Notes under the pieces: generated by a model
Seen by the model: the letters and a program-made list of their open reading frames with translations, nothing else
Told to the model about the DNA's origin: nothing
Databases searched by the model: none
Assembly (NCBI GenBank): GCA_950295325.1
Contig: OX485809.1
Location: 24,802,001-24,862,000 of the forward strand
Length of the DNA stretch: 60,000 bases
Direction: 5' to 3'
DNA from: Polytrichum commune
Taxonomy: Eukaryota; Streptophyta; Polytrichopsida; Polytrichales; Polytrichaceae
Part shown: positions 10,481 through 22,958 of the stretch, piece after piece
Layout: every line of letters begins with the position of its first letter
Numbering within the stretch: the stretch's first letter is position 1
Translations under genes and position numbers: made by a program

Positions 10481-13400
10481 ACCAAAAATATCCAAATAAC
10501 GCACATCTATCTTATGTGTTACTCTCTTGGGTTTGATCTAAAGAGTAACAACCCAAAAAAAATTGAACATTTTGGAGCCTTATTGGTTGTTGTCCCGGCT
10601 ATTTAAGCCAATTTGATAAAGCTCTACAACAATTCATGAGGGACAATGCAAATGCGGAACTTTGTACATGCAGTCACCATAAGCGGTTCAATTCCAAACT
10701 CAAATCAAGTCTAAACTGAATATAACCAACAATAGCGCTACTTCAACAACAACTTTTGAGATCCAACCTCTAGTGTCTCGATGGGGTAGCTTTTTGCACC
10801 TCAGCATGAATTGGTAAGATTCTATGGCAATAGGTTTGGTGAGATTTTTTCCAAATAGGTATTGGTTATCTAGTACCTCCATCATGAACTCACTATAATA
10901 TATTCCAATTGAAAGAATATTTTGAAACAATTAAGCACACAATTCATACTCTTTGTTGATGTACAAAAATTGCTAAATATTTGGGGCAAGGCATAATATG
11001 TGGTTGTGTAGACAAAACATGAAAAAGAAACATGACCTTTGGATTCCTCATAGGATAGGGGGTTGTCCATCAACAAGAAATGATGGTCCAAAGAAACAAG
11101 ATCATCATAAAATGAATGCACTTGTTCTTGAAGATAATTTAAGGCGGAAAAGGAAATATGAGTGGCAATATGAACATCATTGGTTGAGAATTATAGAGAA
11201 GAAATAGAATAAATCAAGAGGGCACTTGATGGTAAAGTTGCTCTTGAAAACCATCTTCTTGTTGGAATCATTATACCGCACCTTAAAGAATGGCTTGGTA
11301 TTGGAAATTGAGGTGTGGGGGATGTAAGCATTTCCAGATTGGAAAAACTAGAAGATAATCAGGCATTTTTGGACCCCATTGTTAAATCCAAATGGACTCC
11401 TAGAGTTAAGGTGCTAAAAGAGGCATTTTTATTTTTATTTTTATTCCAAGGAATGTAGGAAGAAAACTATAAAATCATGCCTTCGAAAGTGTTTGAAGTT
11501 TCATTCAAGTGAGAAAATATTCACCTCCTATAAGAATTGGAAAAGAGGGTTGGTTTAATTATTATATTGCAATGAAAAAGCGGATTCATATTGAAATAGA
11601 CTTTTGTATGTATATCAAAGTGAAAAAACAGTGGACAAATATTGTTCTTAGCACCCAAAATATTTTGTTTTAGATGATGAAGACAAAACTGTGAGAAATG
11701 AGGACTAAAGCAATTGACACAAAATAGATAGCTTATGCTTAGTACATAGAATAGTATGACATTTTCTATTTGTATTCAACTTACTATGGACTTTATTTGT
11801 ACACAAAAAAATCTTCATAAATTGTTGTGAATTTCTTCAACTATGCGTCTTATATAGATGCACTTAATGAAAACAAGTTCTAATCAAAGTATGAAGACAA
11901 TAATTTTACGTTTGTTTATGTATTCCAAAAAAAATCCTCATTAATACAACCTTCCTATTGCATAAGAATGGCAAAACAACTAAATTTTGAATGCAATTTC
12001 CATGCACTACATATTAAAAATGGAATGATATACATATTGTTGATAAGGGCAAAATGCCTCTATTTGAAAACCTTATTAAATACATGTATTGCATGTGTAC
12101 TAATTTCTCAATGTGACTAATTTTAAAGACATATAAGACTAATAATGTAGTAATCTATAATTCTAGAATTACTAAAACCTACATTACTTATACTCATCTA
12201 TTCCACCAATTCTAAGATCTATTGTTCCTCTTTCAAGATCAAGGTGCAAATTACATAATCATTTAACAAAGTCTGATATAATTTGTACTATTCATTTAGT
12301 GATGAATCTATTTAAAAAAATGTGCACATCACATACACCTCAACCAACCAATGCAACCTAGAAAACATGATGATACAAAACCATTTGTAAATGGAAGACA
12401 ATCGCATTAAATCAATATAAGTACTCTTTCATTACTATGCAATATATGTAATTTTTTATATAAATTTTTTGAACATGTACAAAATGATGTACAATATGTG
12501 TATCAAAAGCATGTTCTACAATATGGGATGTGTTGCCACTATTCGGAACACGTATCTTTGAATTGTGTATCTTGCACTACAAAAATGACTGCAATACATC
12601 TATTAAAAACGTGTATCCAACAAAATTTATAAGAGATTGACACATACGTTATTGAAATTTCAAATACAAATGTGTTTGACTTAACAACCGAAATTACATC
12701 TCAAAAATATGAATGAATGTTTGTTATAGCTTTTGTATTTATTTCAAAATGAGTTTCATTCATTAAACGACATATATGAAGGAGGCAAATGGGTTATTAA
12801 ACATAACTATAGCAAACGATATGTGAATATGTAATGGACATTAGTGTTACCCTTAATGCCTCTCAATAACTTATACTCTAGTAGGGAGATGCCCCACTTT
12901 TGACAACCTATAATGTTCAAATGGTTTTGGAATCTTTGGTCTGGTGGAATGAAGGGAAGGCATTTGAATTTGGTTAAAAGGCGAATACATAAAAATGAAT
13001 TTCGTAGGAAATTTTTGAAAGCACCTAATATGGTGTTGTCGGAAATTTGTAATGGAGTTCATTATCATATAATCATATTTTTGCCAACATCATACACCTT
13101 TGCTTTAGTTCACTAGAATTGTGGGTCTCGACACCACTTGAAGGCTCCTTCAAGGATAACTTTATACTTAATGAAATGGTAAAAGTTTGTTATTGACAAT
13201 TCTATTTAATCCAAATTTGAGCATCAACTATAAGGTGAGTGCACATGTCATGAACCTGGATATAGAAGGGATTTTGATGTGAAGGTATATATTCAAGCAT
13301 GAAATGTGCATGCTCCAAAAGAATTTCATTATAGGTCATCTATGACTTTCACTTCCAAAATTCATGTCCAAAAATAAGACACGCAACTCTCATTTTTCTC

Positions 13401-13761
13401 ATTTAGATTTGCTAGTGTGCTCACGATTTAATTTTTATTATGTTCTTGGACCACTTGAACCCATGTTGCAATGGAGAAGGGCAAAAATTTTAATTTTTGC
13501 TCTTGGACTCTATACTTTTTTAGATTTTGACAATGCTTGAACATTTGAATTTTTAAAGATCAACAAGTGTTGAAGAACACAAGGCATGTCTCAGGTATGT
13601 GAGCCTTGTGCGGTTACTCTTGTGTGGGCCCATTTAAAGTCGGGGAACCCAAAAAGAATGTCTCACACCAAAAGTGTCAAAACTTTAACACTTTGTATAT
13701 GTCATAAATACACCCTTTTGTAAACACATGAAATTGACAGTGTTGTGTGTAGTATTTTATA
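10481..13761. other. Intergenic, AT-rich, no gene seen
   Basis: Long AT-rich stretch with frequent stops in all frames. No terminal repeats or conserved motifs were recognised up to the Stowaway element. Confidence 0.6.
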
Positions 13762-14078
13762 CTCCCTCTGTTTCAAAATAAAACCGTGGTTTCTATTTCA
13801 GTGCGGGATTAAGAACAGTGACCAACTTTGAACCACAATGCGTTTTTTAACCAAAATTGGGAGCTGCCGAAAATTAGCAAGCTGGCACGGAGTATACAGT
13901 ATTTACCGAGACTACGGTAGCTTCTTAGATAAATATACCATATTTATTAGTAGGCCCAGCTGCACTGCCGTTGTTAGCCGTGAATGATAGGCATGAGTAG
14001 TGGTAATAACAAAACCATGGTTTTATTCTGGCACGGAGTTTATGCAGAAACCATGGTTTTATTGTGAAACACAGGGAG
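13762..14078. mobile_element. Stowaway-like MITE (317 bp)
   Basis: The left end begins CTCCCTCTGTTTCAAAATAA, and the right end read inward begins CTCCCTGTGTTTCACAATAA; about 30 of the first 33 bases match. TA flanks both sides (13760-13761 and 14079-14080). CTCCCTC(C/T)GT termini with TA duplication define Stowaway elements, mobilised by Tc1/mariner transposases. No coding sequence. Confidence 0.85.
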
Positions 14079-15154
14079 TATATGATAACTTACATAGTAA
14101 TTTATCCAAAACTAAAGATAGAATGATGTTGATTTGGTTTGAATCTATTTTTGAAAATAGTGCATTAAGGACTTGTCACATCTGCATATTTTTCTTAAAG
14201 GAAGCAAAGAATATCTTTAGTGTGAGGACATAGATTCTAAGATAAAACATAGTGCAACCAATTTATAAATATCAACATGGAACTCATAAACATGTAGAAA
14301 CCTATGTCTTCATGATTATTATATTTTTTTAAATTAAAAGGCATCAACTTATGCAGAATATGGCAACATGCAAAAGGACCTTTAATTTGAAGATATTTGG
14401 TGGTTTTAAAACACATTCAAACAAATTAGGATGTAAGGGGGTACTACAAACCTAAAGTAGTATTGAACACACTAGAAAGTTGTATAGATTTTCATCCCAA
14501 AGCACAAGATGCCTCAAAATGATAGTAAAGAGAAAGTTATTGTTTGCAATTCTAATCAATATTTTGAGCTGTAAATTCCATTTATGTCCACACTTTGTGT
14601 ATGTGTTTTGGATTCCTTGTATCAATTATGAACAAGAATAATTAATTTATTAATTTAACTAAAAAATCTTGATTGTGGACGGGGTACCCTAGCCATGAAT
14701 ACCCCCTTGGACATGTACAATATGTTAGACTCTTGAGTGGTATATAGCAAGTCTTGAAGTGAAGATCAGATACCAAAGAATCATATTGCAATCATTTTGG
14801 ACTATGTATTTACAATATGAACATCATTTAAATATGATAGTCTATGCAATTGAGATTATGAATCATTTAAAGAGAAACAAATCCTTACTTGGCATGTTAT
14901 AACTTGCATGTCAAGTCTCATTCTACAACTTGAAATGACAAACTTTACTATTCACAATTGCTAACTAGAGTTGACAATTTCTAGTCCAATCTAATGGCCA
15001 AAAATTGTTCAATGTGAAGTTTGCCAAATATGGAACGGAAATGCCCATAGTAGGACCACATACCTTGGGTATGATCTATCTATATATATTTATATATTTA
15101 TATATATTTAATAATAACATGATGCCAAACCACTAGAAGAATGTCGCTACATAC

Positions 15155-15430
15155 GTAATTTGGACAAATGTGGATCCAAGAATGGACACCAAAAATACAC
15201 GTGCTTAGAAGAGGCTAGATTACATATTTAAAATGTGTTAACCATTTTAACTTTCAAGAGTCAACATAAATGGATAGACCTATATGAACATTTAATGAGC
15301 ACAAGAATCTCCAATTGATAATTAGGAAGATATTCATATGAGCTCTTTGCTAACTATCTCACACTCATCGCGTATTTCGTATTCTAGGAGAAGGGGGTAG
15401 CCGGAAGAAAAGTAGCCAATTAAGACTCAT
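15155..15430 (+). repeat. Family G copy
   Basis: GTGGATCCAAGAATGGACAC, ACACGTGCTTAGAAGAGGCT, GAGTCAACATAAATGG, and TATTCTAGGAGAAGGGGGTA. Confidence 0.55.
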
Positions 15431-16031
15431 CTATCTTAAGTGAAACTCTCTCTCTCTCCCTACCCCCAACCACCTTTGGTTCCATGGAGAATATGACAAT
15501 GTACCTCCCCACCACTTGGCCCCACTTGCCTATTTATGATGACCAATATGTACCCATTCATACATGTTCTTGAAGGGTACATTTGTGGACCACATGTAAA
15601 ATGGATACAAAGTCTTTCTATTTAAGCAACTTAGTTGCAATTAACCTACAAAAAGGCCTATATTTGTGGATACAAACAAATGGAATTCGGCACATGGAGA
15701 CATATAAAAGAGAACCTCGCCGGAAGTGTTTCCGTACTATATTCCATTGTTTGCCTAGTATGTCGAGCAGTTGTTGTATTGAAAGTTTTAAAATAAGAAT
15801 GATTGAAGTACATAATCCTTTGGTAAGATGACTTCACGGAAGTGCAAAGACAATTTCATGAAGGTTCAAGTTATTTCATGCACCTTCTAACTCGTGTTAC
15901 CGGAGTGTTCTATCAATTTCATGAACGTTCTAAATCAATTCATGTTGTTTCTTTAACCAACTTGACATGTGGCACACCTCAATTTCATGATAGTGGACCT
16001 TGAATTCTGGCAACTGCAGGAATCCTCCAAA

Positions 16032-16442
16032 CACGGGGAGGTCACTTCATTGTCAAGTTGACACCACGTGCGGACAAAGTTTGCTACCCCTATATTACAT
16101 GCCATATATAATTTTAAATTTTATGATGTTTTTTCTATATATACATGACCATTGATAGTATCTTTTGTATTTTTTTTTGAAAATTTTAGTCATCTTTATT
16201 TTTTTTAGTAATTGTTTTAGTTCAATTTTGTGTCATTCTAGTTAGAAATGGTATGTTTTATGAAAAAAACAAATCATCAAATTTAGTTACCACTTTTGAA
16301 TATGTCATAGGTACTGTGTATATCTACTCATGAAAAAAAATTGATAAAATTTTGACCCATTTTGGTGGTGCAACTTACCAAAAGAAGATTTTTTTTGGTC
16401 GCACGTGGTGTTCAACTTGACAATGGAGTGATCTACCCGTGC
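16032..16442. mobile_element. hAT-type MITE, family A copy 1 (411 bp)
   Basis: The termini are inverted repeats of about 40 bp starting CACGGGGAGGTCACTTCATT on the left and CACGGGTAGATCACTCCATT on the right (read inward). The 8-bp duplication CCTCCAAA is at 16024-16031 and 16443-16450. The interior is very AT-rich and non-coding. A second copy, inverted, is at 24213. Confidence 0.9.
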
Positions 16443-16809
16443 CTCCAAACCAAGTGGTTCTTGTATTCTCAACTTCTCGCCTTCTTGTTTCACAACATTT
16501 GGTTGTTGGTGAGAGCTTTCATACTAGGTCTTAAAATATAATTGAACTAGAAGCTAATTTGTATGCCCATGTACAACTCTCTGACTCTATAGCAATGATA
16601 TAGTTCTATAGTGGTCTAGTGTGTTGATCCACTTCTCTAGCGTGCTTGGGTTCTCTTATGAGGTTGTGTATTGTGCATACGTCAAGGCCTCTTTTCCACG
16701 ACTCAATAGAAAGTGGTAGTATGTTTTGTTTTCTCTCTGCATTCTCTAAGTTCACAAACTTTGTTACACATGTTTCATTCAGATTCGCAAAGTTTATACC
16801 AATTCACAT

Positions 16810-17115
16810 ATTGTCGATAATCATTGAATTTGCAATTTATTCATATCACTCAAGTCATCTAAAGTGAATGAACCAAAGTGAATAAATAAATAAAAATTAT
16901 TACTACTTACAATATGTGAATATGATTTATTCAATTGGATTACTATGTGATTTATTTAGATCGCTCAAGTCGTCTCTCGGATAATCATTGAAGTTGTGGG
17001 GGCCTATTGTAAGTGACTGGAAATTGTAACTTTGTTGGCTCCTTTACAAATATATAATTAGTTTCAGTCTATATCACTCAAGTCGTCTCCTACATAATCA
17101 TTGAATTTGTGGGGG
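16810..17115 (+). repeat. Three direct repeats ahead of the transposase fragment
   Basis: ATCACTCAAGTC(A/G)TCT occurs three times (about 16845, 16960, 17072), and ATAATCATTGAATTTG-type sequence three times (16816, 16979, 17094). The last two are followed by GTGGGGGCCTA. Confidence 0.55.
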
Positions 17116-17119
17116 CCTA

Positions 17120-17704
17120 CTGCAGCTATGCGCAGTTGCCCACATAGACGATGTACTTCGCTCACAAATCATACATTATGTTTTCAATGAGGTCTTATCT
17201 TATGTCGACACAAGTGAACGTTACGGTTATCCTTACAGTACTATAAGGAGCATAGCTAAAGCTTTTGAAGAAAATGGTCAATTGGTGCCCAAACACAAAG
17301 ACAATGTTGGCTATACAATTTTACAAGATGAGCACATTCAATTGTTAGTAGAGAGGCTTCATGTAAAACCAAACATCACCATAGAATCTCTCGATCTCCA
17401 TCGTCAACTGAATGAAGTTTTTCAATTCCCACACATGTATCTAGTAGTTGTGTTTCAAAAGCCATTTGAAGTCAAATTGGCTTTAACCCTCAAGTTGATG
17501 TGCTATGAACCAGATGAATGTAACAATGAAGAACTTCGTAGAGAGTGCTTAAAGTGGTGTCAAAAGTTTTATGATCTCCAAAATCATCAAACATTACCCC
17601 TTGACATTAATGATGACGTACAAGTAATCAATGCAATCATGGTGCAAGGTTTGATAAAAGAGGTCAACAAAAAATTTAGTAGAGCTAGTAAGGGGAGTGA
17701 TTAG
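17120..17704 (+). pseudogene. Fragment of a Tc1/mariner or IS630-like transposase (helix-turn-helix part)
   Basis: One open frame runs from about 17126 to a TAG at 17702. It has no good ATG near the start; translation through 17282 is continuous from upstream, and a TGCAG acceptor-like site sits at about 17122. The predicted protein has YPYSTIRSIAKAFEENGQLV, then PKHKDNVGYTILQDEHIQLL, then HVKPNITIESLDLHRQLNEV. This order matches the paired helix-turn-helix of IS630/Tc1-type transposases (STI-R-I, 'G-x-L-x-P-K', 'LT..H...L..L....P.ITL..L...L'). The following CYEPDECNNEELRRECLKW also fits the linker before the DDE domain. No DDE domain follows, and the frame stops at about 190 residues against the usual 300-400. 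I call it a remnant. Confidence 0.45.
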
Positions 17705-18534
17705 GAGAATCTTATACATGATGTAATGTTCCTCGTGAAATAAAGCTATACATTTCATAAAATTGATTGTGTGAGGTTGTGAATATGAGTTCCAAATCAC
17801 GAAGTTGTTCACAACATGTAGTGAAATTGGTTGAAAGTTTAAGTTAAATTGGTTGTGTACATAGTGAACTTAGTTCCCAATTCCAATGAAATTGATAGAA
17901 CCTATTGCTAAATTGGTGTGTAAAATCATGAAACCGAGATTGCACTTTTTTGAATCCATCTTACCAAAGGAGTAATAGGTTGAAGAACAATTAAGTTACA
18001 CGGAAGGTGTTGTAAAAGAGGATCTTCTATACATAGTACTTGGACTATGTGTGTTGGTACTAATATATTTTTTGGCCTCCACATTAAGGGTATGTAGATG
18101 GATCTTAGATTATAGTAACCATTGTTCACAACATTAATTGAAGTCAACACCCTCACATGAGCTCCCAACATAACAAAAACATGACCACTTCCCACTTTGA
18201 CATTTTGTTTTTTAGACACATTCTCATTATCTCCAAATTATGCAAGTCATGCTAGTTTATGGGTAGATATCCTTGTTGACTTGATATATATAATTATATT
18301 GATTGTGGATGGATGAGTTAGGCGGGGTTAATGTAAGAAAAAAATCATCCATCAACCATAAACGGGTTGTTGGGAGGTTAGGGGTTAACAATATGAACCC
18401 TTGGTTGAGCTTTCTTTCACAATAGCAAAGATTCCAAGTTTGGACTCTTGAAAGGGTTAAATATTTTTGATTGGGTCGGGCCCTCCACTCCGCCATGCTA
18501 AGTGCATGCATGCCTGAGTGAGAGAATTAAAAGT

Positions 18535-18906
18535 TACACTAAAATATGATATTTAGTGATATACGGTATTTAATGTCACTGTGTTAACTTTGCGGATGAC
18601 ACTTTTTATGGATAAGTGAACAAAATATTGTCATGGGTGATGGAGGAGTTCATCCATTGGCCGAAACCTTACCTTCTCTAGTCAGCAACTTGTGATGAAA
18701 TATTGTCATGGATGATTGAAATTTGGATGAAAAATCACTTGGTAAGTGACAATAATTGCAATATTGTAAATCTATAATCCCCCAAAAGCTCACAAGGAAT
18801 GACAAATAATGTTGCGTTAACATTAGTGTTGGTGACACTATATCGCGGTTTTAAATTAGTATTGAGCGAGACAATTAGAATCGGTGACAGTAAACTTCAT
18901 ATTTAG
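18535..18906. mobile_element. MITE family C copy 1 (about 370 bp)
   Basis: Aligns along its length with the copy at 25076, including the internal GATGAAATATTGTCATGG segment and ACTTGGTAAGTGACAAT. The right terminus is damaged (ACAGTAAACTTCATATTTAG) and abuts a family J repeat. Confidence 0.65.
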
Positions 18907-19293
18907 AGCAGAGACACCCATAATCAATCACTTAAGATATTATGCCCCAAGTTTAGAGAAGCACAAGGCGGTGCAAATTCCTCCCATGTAGTAACATAGA
19001 AATCAGGAGGACTGCAAAAAATTTAGTAATTTTATTCCTTGAATTGGAACTACTGTGAATTGTTGAAGCCAAAAGTTGGCATGTACATATTACCAATGTC
19101 TAGAGACTGTCGGACCCGTTCATTCATCCCCACTTTAGCACTCCAAACACGACATGTGTCACAACACTATTGGTTCTGGCCCGATCAAAATGCAATCCCA
19201 GTCCCGATTGGAACGCAATCCTAGCCTGATCGAAATTGCGGCACCCTATAATTTGTCGATGGGGTCCTCATCGGGAATAGGTGCCTCTACTCT
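18905..19293 (+). repeat. Dispersed repeat family J copy 1 (about 390 bp)
   Basis: Starts AGAGCAGAGACACCCATAAT and ends GAATAGGTGCCTCTACTCTA; the ends are weakly inverse (AGAGG-type CACC). Homologous along its length to 28680-29047, including AAGTTGGCATGTACATATTA and ACCAATGTCTAGAG. Probably a degraded MITE. Confidence 0.5.
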
Positions 19294-20409
19294 ACTAGTG
19301 TAGGAAGTAATTTTGTACGGCCTATGGGAAATGATATGGGTGAATTACAAGCCCTTGGGATTTGGGACCCCCAATTACCGGATTTGGTTCGGCGGCGCTT
19401 CTCATAAGCTCGCGTATATTAACATTATGTTACTCGCAAAGGCCCACTCCATTAGCCTTGGCACCCGTTCCGAGGTTCTTTTCGGCCTTTTCTTAGCCTT
19501 TTGGTTTTCCTCGTAACATTTGGATTACACCGCACAACTAACGAGGGGCTAAGCTTAATATGGCCGAGCACATATAAACATGCACTTATGTGACACCTAA
19601 CTCAAGGGGGAAAAAGGGGGTTAGTTGGCATGCCACTAGAAAACATGGTGCGATTATAAACTACGATCTCATTTAATGTTTTCAAGAAAAACATATTAAG
19701 AAAACATAAGTAGTTTACTTTCATTTGAAGAATCTAAGGTGCATATTCATTAGATAGTGCATGTAGTCGATGAACGTTCATGAAATTTTACCCAATATAT
19801 TCTTAAATGAAAGTATAGTATCAATAATGAAGCATGGCCTCATTCAATGCTTGTTGGGAAAAAACTTGGAAATAATATTGTTTATTTCCAACGCAAGTGA
19901 TACATCGTAACTTTCGGCCTAAGCTTAGTTTTATCGTCATCGTTACCAAAGTGATGCGCACTAGATCTACCAAGACTCAGTTCAAAAAAGCCCAATTGTT
20001 TCTTTGCTTGGCAATATATATATATGAAAAGCGTTAGAATGGCGCTATCACGGACACCCACGTGGAAGCCTAACTGAATGGCCACCTTCCAACCATTTAT
20101 GAAGGTCTTGTAATTTGATTGAATTTATAGTTACCCCAAGCCTTAATCACAATCTCAAATTGGTAAAATTTGTCGCATACCACAATGTGGCACGAATAAT
20201 AAATCCAATCAAATTACAAGCAATCCATGATCTATAAGGTTGTGTGGCAATTAAGATTGTACTACATTTTCATCTTTGGAATTAATTTGATACATTTCAA
20301 GAATATTCATCAACTATAGAAAATATCTCATGAACATGCACATTATGTCATTACCCCCCTAAAAATATCCATGTATACCACGTGATCAATATCTCTACAA
20401 GGGGAGTTA

Positions 20410-20425
20410 CCCCCCCCCCCCCCCC
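20410..20425 (+). repeat. Run of 16 C followed by GGCGCGCGG
   Basis: Homopolymer in AT-rich surroundings. It is one of at least ten G or C runs in the window (8818, 24956, 35235, 35971, 42676, 43030, 46929, 49800, 53333). Confidence 0.9.
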
Positions 20426-21135
20426 GGCGCGCGGACCTAACTTGATGCAAACATAGATTTAAATATAGGAAGGAACCCTATCTTTGATGGAGTTGTGGAG
20501 CAGTTGTACATAGAGGAGTTGTAATGAAATGAAATGTAATTGATTTTCTAGTCTACGAAGCCAAAAGGCTAAAGGAACTGAAGGTACATCATGATGATTT
20601 CAAACCCGCTAGTATCCTAAAGTGGTGGTAGAGTACAATAACCTCCGCAAGATAGAAGCTAATCTGAACTTCTTAATCCAATTAAAAAAAGAAAAAGAAA
20701 AAATAGACGTTGAAATGAATTGCAATGAGAAACACAATCACAACGAGGACACCGGAACTTCCTTAGAAAAAAGTCTTGTGCATACGGATAGGTAAGTGTG
20801 ATTAATTATGGTGGAGGGATTATGAATGGATTTGTGTGCATGGGGGAGTGTCTTATGATTGGGTGAGCGTGCTTCTCGACTTATCCGCCACCGAGGGAAG
20901 GGCGGAGCCAAGGAAGGAAGACTTGTGTGGCCCCCGCTTCTTATGATTGACTCCCGAGTTTAATGGCCTATTATACCACACCCTCCCTCTTACTATGTAT
21001 TACCTTCATTTAGCCAATAATATATTTGCCTCGCTCCCGGACTCGAGATTGGTTTCTCAACCTAAGAGTAATAAGTAAGGTATATGGGTGTCGCTTGGTT
21101 TATTTTGCACGTTCTCCAACTTCTACCAATTAGAT

Positions 21136-21305
21136 TCACTCAACGCAACTTGTGTTGCATAGATGGGATACCAACAAATGTTGGGTTGAAAAACGGACTT
21201 CGTATGATTCAATTATGGTTATCATAAGCATATATTTGTGGATTCCTGAAGTGGATACATGGAATCTCCCAATTGTGTTCATTGTTGCGTATGAATTAGT
21301 TAATG
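21136..21305 (+). repeat. Lone diverged unit of the 183-bp satellite
   Basis: TTGTGTTGCATAGATGGGAT, ACCAACAAATGTTGGGTTGA and CCCAATTGTGTTCATTGTTG align with one unit of the array at 35502. Confidence 0.5.
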
Positions 21306-21944
21306 AAATTTGAAGATGTAGTCCAAAATATTCTAACCATGTGTCTTTATTATGTCGTTGTTGTTTTTGTTCCTCACCTACCTGTACACCGATCAAATAA
21401 AGGTGATTAATCAAGAAAAACAACCAAATAACACCCGCATACTTAGTGTTCCTTCAGTTGGGACTGTCGAGGTTTGGCAAGACAATGATGCTACATCACG
21501 GCTACTTCATTTGTTCTACCTTGGACCCATACTAGTGTAAGCTCTTGACCAATACGATTGCTTGATTTTGGAGTTCTTTTCGTCTTGGACCCTAGTTAGT
21601 TACATTCTAAAAGATGACAAACAAGGAGATGTATGCATAACTTCAAGAATCTCCATGTTGCCACCAATCTCAAAGTTACAATTACAAATAGCACGTATTG
21701 TTGAAAAATAAGAATGTACTCCTTCACATAATACAATACATCTATCATATATCTTGAACAATTTGTGTCATGGGTAGTTGTCACACTACCTAGAAACAAA
21801 ACACACAAAATGACCATGTTTTCATGTACCATTTCATGAAATAGTACGGGAACAAGTTGTAGGCTTATTTTCGTGTCGTGTGGATGGTGTAAATTCACGT
21901 ATGTGATATGTTTTCATCCACAATGCCCATGTGCAATGGATGGT

Positions 21945-21984
21945 TTTGTTGTTGTTGTTGTTGGAGGAGGAGGAGGAGGAGAAG
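21945..21984 (+). repeat. Adjacent (GTT)n and (GGA)n trinucleotide runs
   Basis: About five GTT units are followed directly by six GGA units, close upstream of the hAT MITE at 22017. Confidence 0.9.
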
Positions 21985-22016
21985 GATGTGCCAAATAAGG
22001 TTGCTAGTGTGTGTGC

Positions 22017-22301
22017 CTCGGGGGGTTCACTCCCTCTTATATTTTGCATACACGTGCGTTCGGGACCTATTTATTGGGGGGTTATTTACCTTGCAGAAAA
22101 GATTACAAGGTATGGTATTTTTCAAAATAAAGGTGTGATGGTATTTTATATGTGATGGTATTTTACATGTAATCCTTTTTCACTATTTTAAAACCCCTAT
22201 ATTATATGTAATTTTTTTACAAAATTTATCTACAATGAATATATTAGACCTTATTTTTTATCGCACGTTGTTCTACGATTTTCGCCAGTGAACCCCCCGA
22301 G
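22017..22301. mobile_element. hAT-type MITE, family B copy 1 (285 bp)
   Basis: Perfect 15-bp terminal inverted repeats CTCGGGGGGTTCACT, flanked on both sides by the 8-bp direct repeat GTGTGTGC (22009-22016 and 22302-22309). An 8-bp target duplication is the hallmark of hAT transposons. There is no coding sequence. A second copy lies inverted at 30804. The 8-bp TSD rests on a GT-rich site, but the second copy confirms the boundary. Confidence 0.88.
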
Positions 22302-22811
22302 GTGTGTGCATATGTACATACATATATGATGTCCGTCACAAGCAGGTGTCACCATGCCCATGATAAAATGTCACAAATTGTATATCCCTTCTACATCCTA
22401 CATTAAACATGCTTATTGATATGAGTTGTTGTTTACAATTACTCGGTGTGACAATTATATTGGAAATTTACATAAATAACGTAACTAACATGTACGTTAA
22501 ATAAGGGAGAATAGACTTTAAAAAGATGGTAGGCTCAATTGAAAGTTATAGGACCATAGAACTCCAATCATTTTAATAGCCCATCGTACCAAAAACCAAA
22601 TGCACTTAAGATGATTGAACTTCATCTATTGATGATTATGTTTTCATTGTCAAATAGAAATTCCACCCAGACCACCACATGTAGATTTACCTACTCCACA
22701 ACAAGTTTTCAAACTTTCCACTACCAAGTAAGACGAGAGTATGAATGCACCTAATTCATTTTCATTTCACTAGAGTTATTTGTAAAGTAAAGCAGATGAA
22801 ACCATGAGTTT

Positions 22812-22958
22812 ACATAACATTATTCAGATCTAGAATAGTGTTATGTGAGATTGACAATATTCCATAGATATTCTCCACATTCATATTGAATGTGGAGAAT
22901 ATCCATGGAATATTGTCAGTCCCACATAACAATGTTATGGATCTGAATAATGTTATGT
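22812..22958. repeat. Near-perfect hairpin, two 72-nt arms and a 3-nt loop
   Basis: Arms 22812-22883 and 22887-22958 are reverse complements at about 65 of 72 positions without gaps, separated by TAT. The outer 19 bases of both arms are identical (ACATAACATTATTCAGATC). Several mismatches would be G:U pairs in RNA. It could be a fold-back MITE, since its outermost bases resemble family M at 4924 and 53828, or the precursor of a small RNA. I see no target duplication. Confidence 0.9.

Noticed and set aside
17926-18219. 97-codon minus-strand open frame near the transposase fragment
   Set aside because: No recognisable motif, no partner frame, and it runs opposite to the transposase fragment; probably chance.
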